Below the pieces are notes generated by a model. That model searched no databases. It was not told the origin of the DNA and saw only the letters and a program-made list of their open reading frames with translations. A program made the translations under genes and the position numbers. A stretch of DNA of 64,000 nt, from contig CM065712.1 of assembly GCA_017654935.2 (NCBI GenBank), positions 28,911,192-28,975,191 of the forward strand, in the 5' to 3' direction. Positions within the stretch are counted from its first letter, which is position 1. Each line of letters begins with the position of its first letter. Positions 44,191 to 56,027 of this stretch are shown in pieces. This DNA is from Phymorhynchus buccinoides (lineage: Eukaryota > Mollusca > Gastropoda > Neogastropoda > Raphitomidae).

Positions 44191-44960
44191 AGTATTTATT
44201 ACGGCGCTGGAATCTGGATAGAAATCAAAATCAAAGTGCACGCAAACACGTTAGCATCAAGCGCATATTCAAACACAGAACGCAATTTACAAGCGAACAC
44301 AATCCGGATAACATAAATGGAATATAGCAGAAAACGACCTAATGTCAGAGAGAGAGAAGAGAAAGAGAGAGGAGGTCTTTAATGACGGGTAACAGGTGGG
44401 TTTTGAGTTTAGCTTTGAAAGCCGAGAGAGTTCGGTCGCTGAACGAGGGAGAGAGGAATTTGTTCCAGGAAGGTCGGGAATCCTGTAGGAACAAGCAAAG
44501 AGGCGGGCGAACGACCAACAGTTGAAAAAAGCTTTACCCGTAGGGATCTTGAGAGAAAGAGGGTCCAGAACTGAACGTAAAGTGCGAGCTGTGGGCTGGG
44601 CGTATAGATCGTAAATATTGTCGCAGAGAGGTAAGGATGGAGACAACCTTTATGGATATTTATTAGCAAAATGGTGTTTAATTTAAGCATTCTGTCTGCG
44701 AGACAAGGAAAGCCGAAGTGTAAAGAACGCAGAAGAGGGGGGCTAACGTGAAGGAAGACACTTTTTGGTTTTTTTTTCTCTTCCTAAGGACACAAAGAAA
44801 CAAGACGAGGAGCAAAAGCTGTGTTTTTTGAATACGCTGGAGACAAAGGTAGAGAGAAGTGATTGAATAGGCCAAAAGAGGAAGCATTACAGTATTCAAT
44901 ACGAGATAGTAATGAGGGAAGTAAACAAGCGTTGCGATCTGTTTGAGCACGCTGGAGAAC
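44190..44960 (-). mobile_element. LINE 3' part with ORF2 C-terminus, decayed
   Basis: From 44960 leftwards the minus strand reads, in shifting frames, SLLSRIEYCNASSFG, then PYLCDNIYDLYAQPTARTLR, and SRPSWNKFLSPSFSDRTLSAF followed by KAKLKTHLLPVIKD (about 44470-44370). These are the C-terminal landmarks of LINE ORF2. The 3' UTR has a (CT)n tract at 44346-44370 read in minus, and ends with a GCGCCGTAATAAATACTG-type terminus near 44195. The same 3' end is found at 26240-26410. Confidence 0.75.
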
Positions 44961-47900
44961 GGGACATTACAAAAAAAACGTGCCGGACTTTCGCTCTCCT
45001 TTCAACAAGTAAAACACCAACAAAAACAACACCTTGCGGAGCTCGCCTCTACTTCCAACAACAAAGTTATCAGGGTCCTGACACCACAAACCACGAGGTG
45101 GACTCAGCCTGGGTTGCTACTTTTTTGAACTACTACTACCTCTCCGTATAAAGACGGAAATCTCCGTAAAATTAAGTTTTCTGCTAGACGGAAATTCCGT
45201 ATTATTTAAAATTTTGTCCCCCAAAAAAGGTTGATCTGTTAACCTGTGGTTGTGGGGGCATTTTGAATCTGGGGTCTCTCCAACCACCGGAAGGGTGAAA
45301 TACAACAACAAAAAATGGCGGAAAAAATGGCGGGGGGGGGGGGGCGGGTCCCCGCCGCGTCATATTCACAAAAGACTTAATTTGAAATTAAATTCAAACT
45401 TATCAGCTACATATTTTGTCATGAAAGCTACAAAGAAAAAAAACTTCCACAGAAAGAGGAATAGGTTAAAACAAAACCTATTTTGTTCCTTTTTCAAATC
45501 ACCAATGATATTTTCTGATCTTAAAAACGGTATGAATATTGTTTAAAAAAATGGTTGCTTTCTGCTTAACAAACTCTGAAAAACTCAACTGAAAGTCATG
45601 GTTTGGAATTCCACTTGACAAAACAAAAAATCGTATTTTCACTTATGATCTAATTATTTCTTCTATTTTTGAAACTGATACGGGCTTTAAAGATTATAAA
45701 AAATGTATTATACTTTATTAGTTGTGTTTTCCCCTTCTGAAATGTCAGTAAAAATCTTAGTCATGAAAAATATGATTTTAAAAAAAATTTTAACTCGATA
45801 GGATCCTTTTGTAATTTTCCTTGTAAAAAAGGTAATGTGACCAATAGCCTGGCCCCCCTTGTTCATGGGGGATGTCTCAGATGATGGATAATGATGGGGT
45901 TTGTCATGATGGTCTTCCAGCAACTTAGGAAGACAGTCACTTTTACAAAGTGTTCAAAACTGACTGTAACTGGTGTCGTCTTGGCCCAGTGGTAAACATA
46001 GAACTATGCTGTCACATCGTAATCTGTTCCTCACGCGATTCCCATATTGCAGTGAGAGCTCTGGATGATCTCTGCAATTGCAATTGCTGTTCGCCCCTGA
46101 ACCCCCCAACAGTAGACCCATACACACCGATGCCCTGTGTTGTTGCCTTTTGCGTGCTACGGCGAATCCAGTTAGGTCGAGCGGTACGAGTCAATAACGT
46201 ACTGACAAGAGTGTAGAGCTGGAGCGCGTACATTTGCGTGAGAACCCAAGTAGCATACAGCGGGTAGTAGAATGAACTAGAGGGATGCACCTATGACAGT
46301 GGATGTAACAGCTGACTCCCGATCGCAGAAAATCGCATAAAAAACAGTTTGAAACAAATTATAAAAAATGCATTGAAATGGCAGGAAAAAGTACATTTCA
46401 CTCTCTTTATTGATTTTTCTTTGTCGCCCTCCTGGAACCCCGGCCATTTTCCACTTGAGTAAGCAGCGTCTGATTAGAAAGACCTAAGAGCCTATGACTC
46501 TAATGGTAGGCACGTCCAATTTGTGTAACGTGCGTGGTTGTCACTCCTCATCAGATGGAGAGCGCTTGCTCTCCCTAGTTTGCAGCGCATAGAGTGTCAG
46601 AGGGTTGGAATTTGAGACATGGCCCCTGGCACGCAGAATTGTTGATATCTCCAACAACTGTGGGACCCCAGGTGCTGAAGCAATCAGCACTTACGTGCAC
46701 ACAAAAGTGAGAGTGAGTAGAGGAGTATGAGCATGGCCTGCCGCACAAGGGTGGATCTCCAACAGAAGAGCTTGGACCCACAGAGGTGCTGAGACGGCAC
46801 AGACTTCACCCTCCACCAACCATTGGGTAATTGGTACTGACACAGTGACAGGACATTGTCGGCGCCGGAGGTCTGGGGGTCATCGCATGGACAAGTAGGT
46901 TTCTGGTTTAGTCGTCACACACGGAGGATCATTGACGAAGAGGGATCGGGGCGAGACTCCATCACAGGTAGTGCTATGTTGGGCAAGAGACGGCCGACGA
47001 TACATCATAAATGCATCCCCTCGATACCATGGCGCGGCTTCAGGTAATTCGTGTGAGTAGGGATATATTGAGCATGCCGAGATGGCTAACGAGGCAGAAG
47101 TAAAGATGACGCAGTTGAGTTGTTGACGCGAGGCCTTGTGTGCGTACCGCACCAGGCTCTATCTCCCGACTAGAACCTAGTGACTCGGCGCTGATCAATC
47201 TCCATCTGAGCCCTGCCCCAACTGACCACTAAAAATTAGAGTTCTCCCCCTCTTGTTGCTGGAAGTGGGCCTGTTCTCCTGCCCGGCTGAACTTGGGGTT
47301 AAAACCCCGTGCAAGGGTTAGTTCTTTCCTGGCGTTTGTTTGCTGTAGTGCATGCCGCCCTTCCTATTCCGTCGCGACTATTGCCAGTAATGGCCCTGCG
47401 CGCTCTGCTATGCTCTGAAGAACAGATAGCTTATGTGTGTGTGTGGTGATCTGTTGTGAAGATGTACAAGAGATGGAGAAACTGAGAATGTTCCCCAGTT
47501 TTGCGCACGAGCCTGTCTGTGTGGAATACCTTATGGTCCGACTTAGGGCCTGACAAAGTACTGGATCTATCAGTGTAGGTTTGGTTGGTTGTGGTGTGAG
47601 ATGTAGGTAGTTCTTGTGTGTTTATTTCCATGTTGGTGCTTGGGGTATGTTGTCTTTGGGGGGGGGGGGTGGGCTTGTGTAGTGTGGATAGGGTGCTAAA
47701 CGGAGAGGTCGCGGTCCAGTTTGTCGTGCATGCCGACTTCACGAATACAGGTAACAACGCCCCCTATGTTTAGCACCCGCTGTTAGGCGAACGCACACGT
47801 CTCATTTGTATGGTCCGGGGTCATTGTTTGGCCCGATTCATTTTCTATCCTATATGTCATAAACGACCTCTCTTAAACGCTTCCTATAAAAGTGCGACTT

Positions 47901-48479
47901 ACGACCCGCCATTTTGTGGGTTGTTACACGACCGTTGTCTGCATAGACTTCGCCGCAAAGGGAACCCACACTGGTGTCAAGGGCCTAACAAGTAGCGGAG
48001 TCCCCTTCCCCTTGTGTAGAAAAATGGCCGGAAAGCGTAAGGAAAAACAACGAAAAACCTACCCTGTGCTACTTTTGCAAAAAGAAAAACCACGGACTTT
48101 TGACGAGAGTGGAGTGATTAACAGAAGTCGGCGAGTGAACTGTAATATACATCGATGCACAATCCTTGAGTTGGAAAGACCCAATCCAGTTTTTAATATG
48201 TCATTGTATGTGTGCATAACTGTGCTGAACTTTTTCTTTCTAACACGCTGCCAGTGAAAACCTCCGGCAACACCCTCCAATTTACGGACCGTGATTTTTC
48301 CCGGACATTTTGGAAGTCTATATAAATAGAGATTTGTACTGTATGGCATTAAGCGTGCAACGTTCTGAGTTTATCCAGGTGTGGCGTGTTTCTGGTTCTC
48401 TCTGGTGCTGGTGTTTTTTTTGTGTGTGTGAGAATGTTCACCCAGTTTTGCTCACGCCGACGTCAACCATTATAGCCTT
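44961..48479. other. Intronic sequence, mostly unassigned
   Basis: 45135-45200 has TCCGTATAAAGACGGAAATC words like those of CAG-family elements. 45320-45350 has a poly-G run. 45950-47760 shows no repeat shared with the rest of the window and no coding frame with family motifs. 47892-48257 holds an open frame with a basic stretch (MAGKRKEKQRKTYPVLLLQ) that I cannot assign. A G run lies at 47658-47669. Confidence 0.35.
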
Positions 48480-49430
48480 AAGCCCAAGTGTGTTTGTGAG
48501 GGTTGTTCCCACTGTATGTGTGTGTGTGAGTTTGTCAGTGTGTGTGTGTTGTGTTAGTTTGTCACTGTGTGTTTGCTGTGTGTGTGTGAGGTATTGTCAC
48601 TGTGTGTGTATGTTGTGTGTGTGAGTTTTGTCACTGTGTGTGTGTGTGTGTTAGTGATTTTTGTCACTGTGTGGTGTCGTGTGTGAGTTTGTCACTGTGT
48701 GTGTGTGTGTGTGTGTGGTGAGTTTTCGACTGTTTTTGTGTGAGTTTGTCACTGTGTTGTGTGGTGCGTGTGTGAATTTGTCACTGTGTGTGTGGTGTGG
48801 TGTGGTGTGTGAGTTTGTCACTGTGTGTGTGTGAGTTTTGTCACTGTGTGTGTGTGTGTGTGTGTGTGTGAGTTTTGTCACTGTGTGTGTGTGTGTGTGT
48901 GTGTGAGGTTGTCACTGTGTGTGTTTGTGTGTGTGGTGTGAGTTTGTACACTGTGTGTTGTTGTGTGTGTTATGTGTGAATTTGTCACTGTGTGTGTGGT
49001 AGGTGTGTGTGTGAGTTTATCACTGTGTGGAATTTGTCCTGTGTGTGTGTGTGAGTTTTGCGTCACTGTGTGGTGTGTGTGTGAGTTTGTCTCCTGATTT
49101 TTTGTGTGTGTGAATTTGTCACTGTGTGGTTTGTCTACTGTGTGTGTGTGTGTTTGAGGTTTTTTTTCATGGCAAAACTGTGTTGTTTGTGTGTGATTTG
49201 TCACTGTGTGTGTGTGTGTGTTGAGTTTTTTCTGTCACTGTGTGTAGTGTGTGTGAGGGGTTTTCTTGTCACTCGTGTGTGTGAGGGGTTTTCTGTCACT
49301 GTGTGTGTATGTGTGAGTTTTTTTTCTTGTCCACTTCTGTGTGTTGTGGTGTTGAGTTTTTCTGTCACTCTGTGTGTTTGGGGGTGTGGTTGGGTTGTGG
49401 TTTGGGTGTGCCTGAAGCTCTGTGATTCAG
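48480..49430. repeat. GT-rich minisatellite carrying repeated GTGAGT motifs
   Basis: Roughly 25 or more imperfect units of the form TGTGTGTGTGAGTTTGTCAC, with spacing of 22-45 bp. Many units contain GTGTGAGTTT or GTGAGT, the 5' splice-site hexamer also found at the starts of the introns at 60046 and 62972. It ends 36 bp before the USP1 acceptor at 49466. Confidence 0.9.
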
Positions 49431-49466
49431 TAACTTTTTTTTCTCCCCATTTTATTCTTTCTACAG

Positions 49467-49637
49467 TCTCAGGGAGTTCAACCCGATGTTTGAAGGCAGC
49501 ATGCAGCACTATGCCCAGGAGGTGCTGCGCTGCCGTCCTGGTGCTACCTCGGATGAACTCGGGACAGCGAGAGCTTCACCGCCGCTACGGCCAACATCCT
49601 GGCTTCTTCCACCCCGATCCGTGCTCAATCTGCTAGC
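49467..49637 (+). CDS. USP1: USP1 exon: QHxAQE motif, with frame slips
   Basis: Acceptor TTTCTACAG before 49467. The frame reads LREFNPMFEGSMQHYAQEVL and RC. It then needs small indels in GCCGTCC and TGGTGC to continue as VLCYLDE, and beyond as DSESFTAATANILASSTP (49562-49615). LRE.NPM.EG..QHDAQEVL.C is the USP1 family pattern, so the assignment is strong. The D of QHDAQE is Y here. The donor could not be placed. The slips are in short G/C runs and may be sequencing errors. Confidence 0.75.
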
Positions 49638-50170
49638 TAGGGAGGCCTCACGATTCCTGCACTGCCCTGTCTATGCATCTCACTTGTGCCGTTCGTCATC
49701 ATCGTCAGCTGCCGGCGTCTGCGGCAGCATTTTTTGTGTCGCGAAAGAATTGAAGACGTGTACAGTTGGGTTTTTTTTTTCAAAGGTGAAGGTCGTTTGG
49801 TGGTCTAAAGTCCGCAGGTCACTGTGGAGCCTTAAATTGTGCTGTGCTGCGCGAGTTAAAGTTTCTTTCTCATTGTAGCTGGGCGCAGGGTGTGCTGTAT
49901 AAAGACTTTTCTCAGTCCCAATTTACCTGAAAGATAAAGGTCAGGTCCTGTGAGGCCGAAAATGCGGGGTTGATGTGGCGTTTTCACGCTCTGGTGTTGG
50001 TTGTTTTCGTTTGTGTTTTTTCCGAGAACTTGTGTGTGGCCCGCCGGGATCGTCTGACCACGTTTATTTGTTCACAAAATTGTACATCAGCTTTAACTCA
50101 TTCAATTTCGTTCCCGGCATATAATGTCCCCTAATCCGGATGCATTCCTTTCTTGTCTGTGGCTCACCAG

Positions 50171-50441
50171 GCAGGGCCAGCACTCCTGGAGAAGCTTCCC
50201 TGTGTTCAACGGGAAGTCCACAAGCTTCGGCGGGGGGAAACCCGCAGCCGTGGCCGGGCCTCAAGTTCTTCTATCTCCGCCCTCAGCCCGAGAAGCCAAG
50301 CTTCCGCCTGCACAACGGCGCCACAACCGGCGATAACGAACCCAGCCGCTCACTCCCCCACCATCAAGCAAGTTCTCCCCCTTCCTCCTCCTCCTCCGTC
50401 CTCCTATACACAAATCCGGTCTAATCAGACACGCTAAACGT
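50171..50441 (+). CDS. USP1: Probable USP1 insert exon
   Basis: Acceptor GGCTCACCAG before 50171, donor AAACGTG|GTAAGT after 50441. All three frames are open over most of its length because it is GC-rich. The one starting ALLEKLPCVQREVHKLRR runs through a Ser/Ala/Pro-rich stretch. The last residues, KSGLIRHAKRG, need a one-base slip in a CCTCCTCC run. No family motif fixes the frame; position and splice signals support an exon of the variable USP1 insert. Confidence 0.35.
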
Positions 50442-50738
50442 GGTAAGTTGCGCATGCAGCTTCCGGAAATCTTGCCGTCCGAGAGTGACAAGAAAACGCA
50501 AACTGCGCAGACAAAAAAGAAGCGATGGCGATGGATAGATTGAATGGGTGATGAATCTGAACGCTTCTTTCCCGCTCCATAATCTTTCTGCTCAGAGCTG
50601 ACAAAACCCGCAGATGTTATGTGCTGAGCCATGGCTTCGCCGGGCTGCTCCGGAGCCGGGTGTGCAGCAAGCGCGTTGTCGGGTTTGTGCTGTGCGTTCC
50701 GAAAGAGGGATAAGTAACGTGGCCGTCGGTCATCGCAG

Positions 50739-51009
50739 AAAAGGAAACCGCGTGAAGCCCCGCCCAAGCGAAAGTCCCGTGCTGCCTCGCTGGCCGAGTA
50801 GCAAGAGGGAGCGGAGGATGGCCATGATCCCGCCTCGACCTGGGCAGGCAGTGGGCTCTTCTTCTTCTTCTTGCTTCTTCTTCTTCTTCTTCTTGCGGAA
50901 GGGACAACGGTGATCCCAGCTTGAAAAGAAAGCGAGAGCGTATCAGCCATCATCCCTCCGCCTGCTTCCAGAAATAGGATGACGAGCGTGCGTCAGCGGC
51001 TCAGAGGCG
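50739..51009 (+). CDS. USP1: Probable USP1 insert exon with nuclear-localisation-like basic clusters
   Basis: Acceptor GTCATCGCAG before 50739, donor GAGGCG|GTAAGT after 51009. It reads KRKPREAPPKRKSRAASLAE at the start. After slips it continues in a Ser run coded by (TCT)n at 50860-50893 and then DPSLKRKRERISHHPSAC. Two lysine/arginine clusters in a Ser-rich context match the character of the USP1 insert that carries its nuclear localisation signals. In-frame stops at 50799 and about 50977 mean two or more indels, either errors or real damage. Confidence 0.5.
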
Positions 51010-51292
51010 GTAAGTAAACACGGCCAATGAGAATCATCGGCATAGGTAGGAGAAAACATCCACGGCGAGTTCCCAGGACGAAAAGCGGACCGGTTTTGTA
51101 GAAAGGCAGAGGAGCCTCTGCAAAACTTGGAGGATGCGGAGAAATCCGAAGGTACTTCTTCTAACTTCCACCACTACTGCTGATGCTGCTACTGCTGATG
51201 CTACAGCGGTATATGACAAAACGGAAACACCGAGCGTAAAGGGCCCGATGTGGCTGACGATCTCAGCCGAACGATTTTTATCCCATGTTTAG

Positions 51293-52215
51293 GGAAGAAA
51301 CTCCGGGCAGTGCCGAAGACTGGGGTGAGCCGGAGGTCATTCCTCACTCACCACTCTTCAACAACCCCAGCCTCTGCCTTCACCCGCTCCCCCCCACCTC
51401 TCACACCCACTTCCCCCGACAGCCCGCAGATCGCCGCGGAAGCCCGGCTGCTGCCCCTCCGTCGCCCTCTCCCGCCCCCCTTCTCCCGTGACTCGGCTCG
51501 CTTGGTCGGTCGTCCGGTCGTCCGCTGGCGGAAACGTGGCAGTGTGGTGCCCTCGACCCTCGATCTTTCCTCGGCCCCGCCCGCACCCGGACGAGTTCCC
51601 TTCGGCATGCTGCGAGCCAAAAATTCTGGCGCAGACGTGGAACGCCAACAACGGCGGTTCGCGCCGACAGCAACACACAACTAGCCCTGTCTAGACGAGT
51701 GGCAGCAGCGCTCTGTTCGAGAAAACGGAGCTTCGCTCTGGGAGAGGACGACGACCGCGGATGGAATAACGGAGGAGAGCAAGCGCCCGTCAACAGAAAA
51801 GATCCGGCGCAGTTCCTCTCCGTCAAAGCTGGGGGCTGCAACTGGATACGGTCGTAGCGAGAACCCGGCTTTCCTTCCCCGATCGGGGAAAACTCGGCCG
51901 CTTCGCAGACGCATCCCGGGGTCTTCGGCTTCAACGTGGAATGCTGGCGAGACTGCCGACCTGGTTTCGCCTTTGTCGTCGGAAGTTGTTTGAAGGGGGG
52001 CGTAGGCTAAGAGGGAGGTGGTGTAGGAAGGAGTAGCGGCAGGGGGGTGTGGGTGTGAAAGTGGTGAGGAGAGAGGGCAACACTGATGAGGGTCCCTTCC
52101 CCGTGGGCCGCCAGCCAAGTCTCTCTGGAGAGAATGCCTGAAAAAATCGAATCTGTCCCGCTGCCGAGTTCTTCTTCCGCCTTCCTCTCCTGTGCCTCTT
52201 CTTCTTCGTGCTAGG
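51293..52215 (+). CDS. USP1: Probable large USP1 insert exon, Ser/Pro-rich, with frame slips
   Basis: Acceptor CCATGTTTAG before 51293. Frame 1 (51293-51684) reads GKKLRAVPKTGVSRRSFLTH, SPPPLTPTSPDSPQ and GVPFGMLRAKNSG-like sequence. Frame 2 (about 51691-51990) reads DEWQQRSVRENGASLWERTT, EESKRPSTEKIRRSSSPSK and STWNAGETADLVSPLSSEV. Frame 3 (52087-52215) reads VSLERMPEKIESVPLPSSSS. The plus-strand pieces are consistently basic, Ser/Pro-rich and contiguous, as expected for the USP1 insert. The long minus-strand frames over the same DNA are probably GC-driven shadows. The 3' border was not found. Confidence 0.45.
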
Positions 52216-52769
52216 GGGGCTGAGGCGGATAGGGTGGCTGTTTCTTGCGTCGCCTCTAGTGGGGGGGGGATAACGAATAAGGAGGGGGAGTGAGGGAGAG
52301 GTGAAAGGTGGAGAAGGGGAAGGGGTCTTCTGACTTCCTTCTTCGTCGTCGTCTACAGGGGGGGGCTGATGATTCACGCTGGAAAGTGCGACCACCTGTG
52401 CATTTCTGGCTCTTCCAGCATTCTCGACTTCTGCGGCTATGAAGGCCTTGAAAGGTGGTGGGTGGAAATGGATGGAGGGTGTGGGATGCATGGGGGTGGT
52501 GGGGTATTAAGGAACGTGTAGTGTGATGAGTTGGTAGGTAACGATGAGCTCTGCGTGGTGGTGTCTCGGGTTTTCTTTGACTTTTCGCGACAAGTATAAG
52601 TAAAATTTTGTTTCCAGATGGAACATTTGAATAAGCAAATATATACTGTCTTCGGTGTGTGAGACTGATAGAGCGCTTTGTAAAAGATGGCTGTGTTGAA
52701 TCAGTGATCGCGTGGGGCAGGTGTTATTACAGGGTGCTAATTTCCAGGTATGTGCCGGATTTCCGGTTT
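52216..52769. other. Unassigned, purine-rich
   Basis: G-rich runs (52259-52270, 52360-52367). No exon with convincing splice sites. Confidence 0.35.
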
Positions 52770-53130
52770 TTTGAGATGACTAAAAAAGTGTCTCTGGTTT
52801 TTGAGTTTGAAAAAAAAATTTCCGGCATCGGAGAAACCAGGTGGACGTTAGCAAACATCGTTGGCCCAAGTAGCAAACCGATTCGAAAATTATCTTTAGA
52901 CGGCACAATCCTTCATTTCGCGCCTTTTTACTATTCCGCCTTGTAATTTCCAAGATGGCGTCCGCCGAGAAACGCCATGTATTGAGTTCGAACCAACCTG
53001 TACAAAAAAAGGAAAAGTATGTGAATTCATTGGAATTGAGTGGCTGCAGATGTAGTTTTGTGGCCGAAGATTCGGCGATGTTCATTCGGAAGAGACAAAG
53101 ACAAAGAAAGAGTTTGAGAAGTAGGATGTA
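52770..53130 (+). mobile_element. Second copy of element F (left portion)
   Basis: AAATTATCTTTAGACGGCAC, TTCATTTCGCGCCTTTTTAC, TTTCCAAGATGGCGTCCGCC and GGCGATGTTCATTCGGAAG match 33270-33500. The ATG in AAGATGGCGTCC is the transposase-like start. It is indel-ridden. Confidence 0.7.
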
Positions 53131-53429
53131 AATAGCGTACTTGCCCCCCCCCCCCGTTCAACAAAACGTACCGCGATGCCTAAGCCGCTGAAAAAAAACC
53201 GTGTTGCGGCAAAATTTTATAGTTTGACAGAACTACTTGTCCCTTCCTTCGCTCAACAAAAACTTGTTATGTTATTGTTAGCTGCTTGAAATTTTTTTGG
53301 GGGAACACCGCTCTACAAAACTTTGTTCTTTTTCAGTTTTGAGAAATTGGCACTTGACTTTAGATTGGTTTTTGGTTTGGGGAATTCCTAGTTTCAGATT
53401 TGGGATCCTTTGGCGCTAGCAGCCCCTGT
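53131..53429. other. Unassigned intronic sequence
   Basis: Poly-C at 53144-53156. Nothing else recognised. Confidence 0.4.
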
Positions 53430-54270
53430 AATAACAGTGAATACTGATTGCAGAAACCACCACGCAGTGTTAGAGAGTACTCCACTGACTGGAAAAATAT
53501 TGGACCTGTCAGTCCCATAGACTTATACAATTTTGCTAGGACTGAGGCTTTGACATTGGCTTAAAATGGTTTCCCTGGGCAACCGTTTTGGCACTCGGTT
53601 GTGGGGGGAATTGTCACTGGTGGGACCAGTTGTTTAGGCATAGGTTGTAAGGGGACAATTGCACTGGTGGGACCGGTTTGGGGCACTAGGTTTGTGGGGG
53701 GACATTGTCAATGGTGGGACACGGTTTGGGCACTAGGTTGTGGGGACATTGTCACTGGTGGAACCGGTTTTGGCATCTAGTTGTGTGGGACATTGTCACT
53801 GGTTGACCGTTTTGGCACTAGTTTTTGTGGGGGTACATTGTCACTGGTGGGACCCGTTTTTTGGCACTAGGTTGTTGGTGGACATTGTCCACTGGTGGGA
53901 CCGTTTTTGGCACTAGGTTGTGTGGGGACATTGTCACTGGTGGACGCGGTTTTTTGGCACTAGGTTGTTTGGGGGACATTGTCACTGGGGACCAGTTTGG
54001 CACTATGTTGTGGGGGACATGTCACTGGTGGACCTGTTTTGCACTAGGTTGTTGGGGGACTTGTCCACTGGTGGGACCTTTTGGCACTAGGTTGTTGGGG
54101 GACACTGTCACTGTGGGACCGGTTTTGGCACTAGTTGTTGGGGACATTGTCACTGGTGGACCCCGGTTTGGCACTAGTTGTTGGGGGACCGTGTCACTGG
54201 TGGGAACCGGTTTTGGCACTAGTTGTTGGGTGCACTGTCACTGGTGGGACCGTTTTCGAAATTCCGAGCG
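53430..54270 (-). repeat. Partial MITE G copy with an internal 44-bp minisatellite
   Basis: 53430-53590 is the reverse complement of 32690-32830 (GAATACTGATTGCAG, GACCTGTCAGTCCC, TTGCTAGGACTGA). 53590-54250 then repeats about 16 times a unit of the form TTGGCACTAGGTTGTGGGGG followed by ACATTGTCACTGGTGGGACC. 54250-54270 (GAAATTCCGAGCGCATCACT) matches 32595-32625 on the far side of the monomer. The array thus sits inside a MITE G copy. Confidence 0.9.
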
Positions 54271-56027
54271 CATCACTGGCTCATGTTGTGTGTTACTCTT
54301 TCATTTTTAACACTGACATTTCATATTTTAATTTCACCAGAAACTGACTTCAGTTTTTTGTAATTCCATCACAAACAAAAACTGACCACACGCGATTGAG
54401 GGCGTTTTGACTTAGTCTGGTTGTTCTATCTTGGAAGTTACAAGGCAATGTAATATTTTACAATGCTTACTCAACTCAAACTGTCTGTCTCTCATTTTAA
54501 AAAAATGTCTTTCTGTATCGTTGTATCTCTCTCATTAAGTTGCCCCTCCTGAATCGTCCGACGGGGCTGCCGGGGCCATGGGTCCCCTTGACCCCTCCTT
54601 TCAGTTATTTTTCATTTTGGGAGTATGCAGTGGCACCCTGCTGCTGCAATGGCTGGCAGCTCAGAAACTGTCAGAGGATTTGCAAAAGTTTCAGAGTATT
54701 GAACATTTCTGGCGGATGATTTTGTTGGTGGCGTCGACAGAGTTTGTCTTCATTTCAAAGTGACTGTCAGGTAACGTTTTAACCCTCCTTGACTCTGCGA
54801 ATGTCCTAGAACGTTCGGTCTCCATGTGGTCGGTTTGGGGTGATTTCATTTTGTTTCGATCAAATGGCAGTCACGTGGGCGCTTCAGCCTCACTTTCGCG
54901 ATAGATTACACTTCCGCCTGTTTGCTTACAATGGCTCTGGGCCGATTGGTTTTGTGAGATGTGATTTTTGAAATTTGTTGACCCGCCTTTGGCATTTTCA
55001 CCGATTTTTCCATATGGGATGACGAACAGTTAATGAGTTTATGGCATCCATTGATGAGGAAAGCAATAATATTCATATTTTTTGGTGAAAGATGGGCACT
55101 GATGAATCATGAAGTGTGAGCAGGAGTGTGGGTTTAAACGCCATATTCGTCAGTGAGCTTGTTTTTTGTTTCAATCGATGCACATTTTGAAGTCATGTTA
55201 CTGACCTCACATTTTCCGACTTTTCAACATGATGATTGAATCGTTATTGCATTCCACTGAGTGCTGACAAGCGATGAAAATTCCTTTTTCGGGGAAAGAT
55301 AAGAATTTATAACTAATAATATTGTGAAGTGAAAGGGGTAAGTGAATGATTTTTGATCTACATTTTCATTTCAGTCGTCTTAGGCTTCCCAGTCTGCAAA
55401 AAGAAGGCATTGAAATGCAGTTTGTGACTATACACTTGGGCATTTTTGATTTTTTTTGTGGAGTCCATGCATCCCCATAATATTTTTTGAAATTCTTTTG
55501 CAAATCAGACGGACAAAACATTCAAAAGCCACAAATCTGCTTGGGTATTTTTTATTTTATTATTTTTCTCTGTCACTATCCCTCCCCCCCCCCTTTTGTA
55601 CGAGTGACATCCCTTGGGTTTGATTTCAGAAGTGACAGAGCACAGCAGAGCGGTAGGCTAAGAGGGTTAAAGTAATTTGTTATGTTTGGAATGGTTTCAG
55701 AGTTGGCCTCTGCTACTGCACGCCTCGTGGGTTCATTTTTTTCTTGGTTTTCAGGGGAGTGAACCGTTGCAGTTCTGGTGGGTAGGTGGGGGGCGTGTGA
55801 AGTGTTTGCTGAAAATTGCGCTCATTAATGTTAGGCTTAGCTGTTGTTAGCGCCAACCAATCATTATCATCATTATTATTGCGACAATAGTCTAAAGCAT
55901 CACCATCCCTGGTCTAAATGATCATCATTGTCATCATCAACACTATCATTACAAAGATTATCGTCACCTCCATCACCACCATCATCATCATCACAACCAT
56001 CATTATCCCACTCAAATGTTGTTCCAG
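54271..56027. other. Intronic sequence with one exon-like segment
   Basis: 54586-54775 has an acceptor-like CCTCCTTTCAG and a donor-like CTGTCAG|GTAACG. One open frame within it (LQWLAAQKLSEDLQKFQS) is not recognised and ends in a stop before the donor. 55855-56010 is an ATC/ATT triplet-rich tract. No other feature. Confidence 0.35.

Noticed and set aside
50261..52491. Long minus-strand frames (145-230 codons)
   Set aside because: They have no family motifs, overlap better plus-strand USP1-like segments with good splice sites, and are expected in GC-rich DNA.
54586..54775. Additional USP1 exon
   Set aside because: Splice-like signals are present but the open frame stops before the donor and shows no USP1 motif; left as unassigned.
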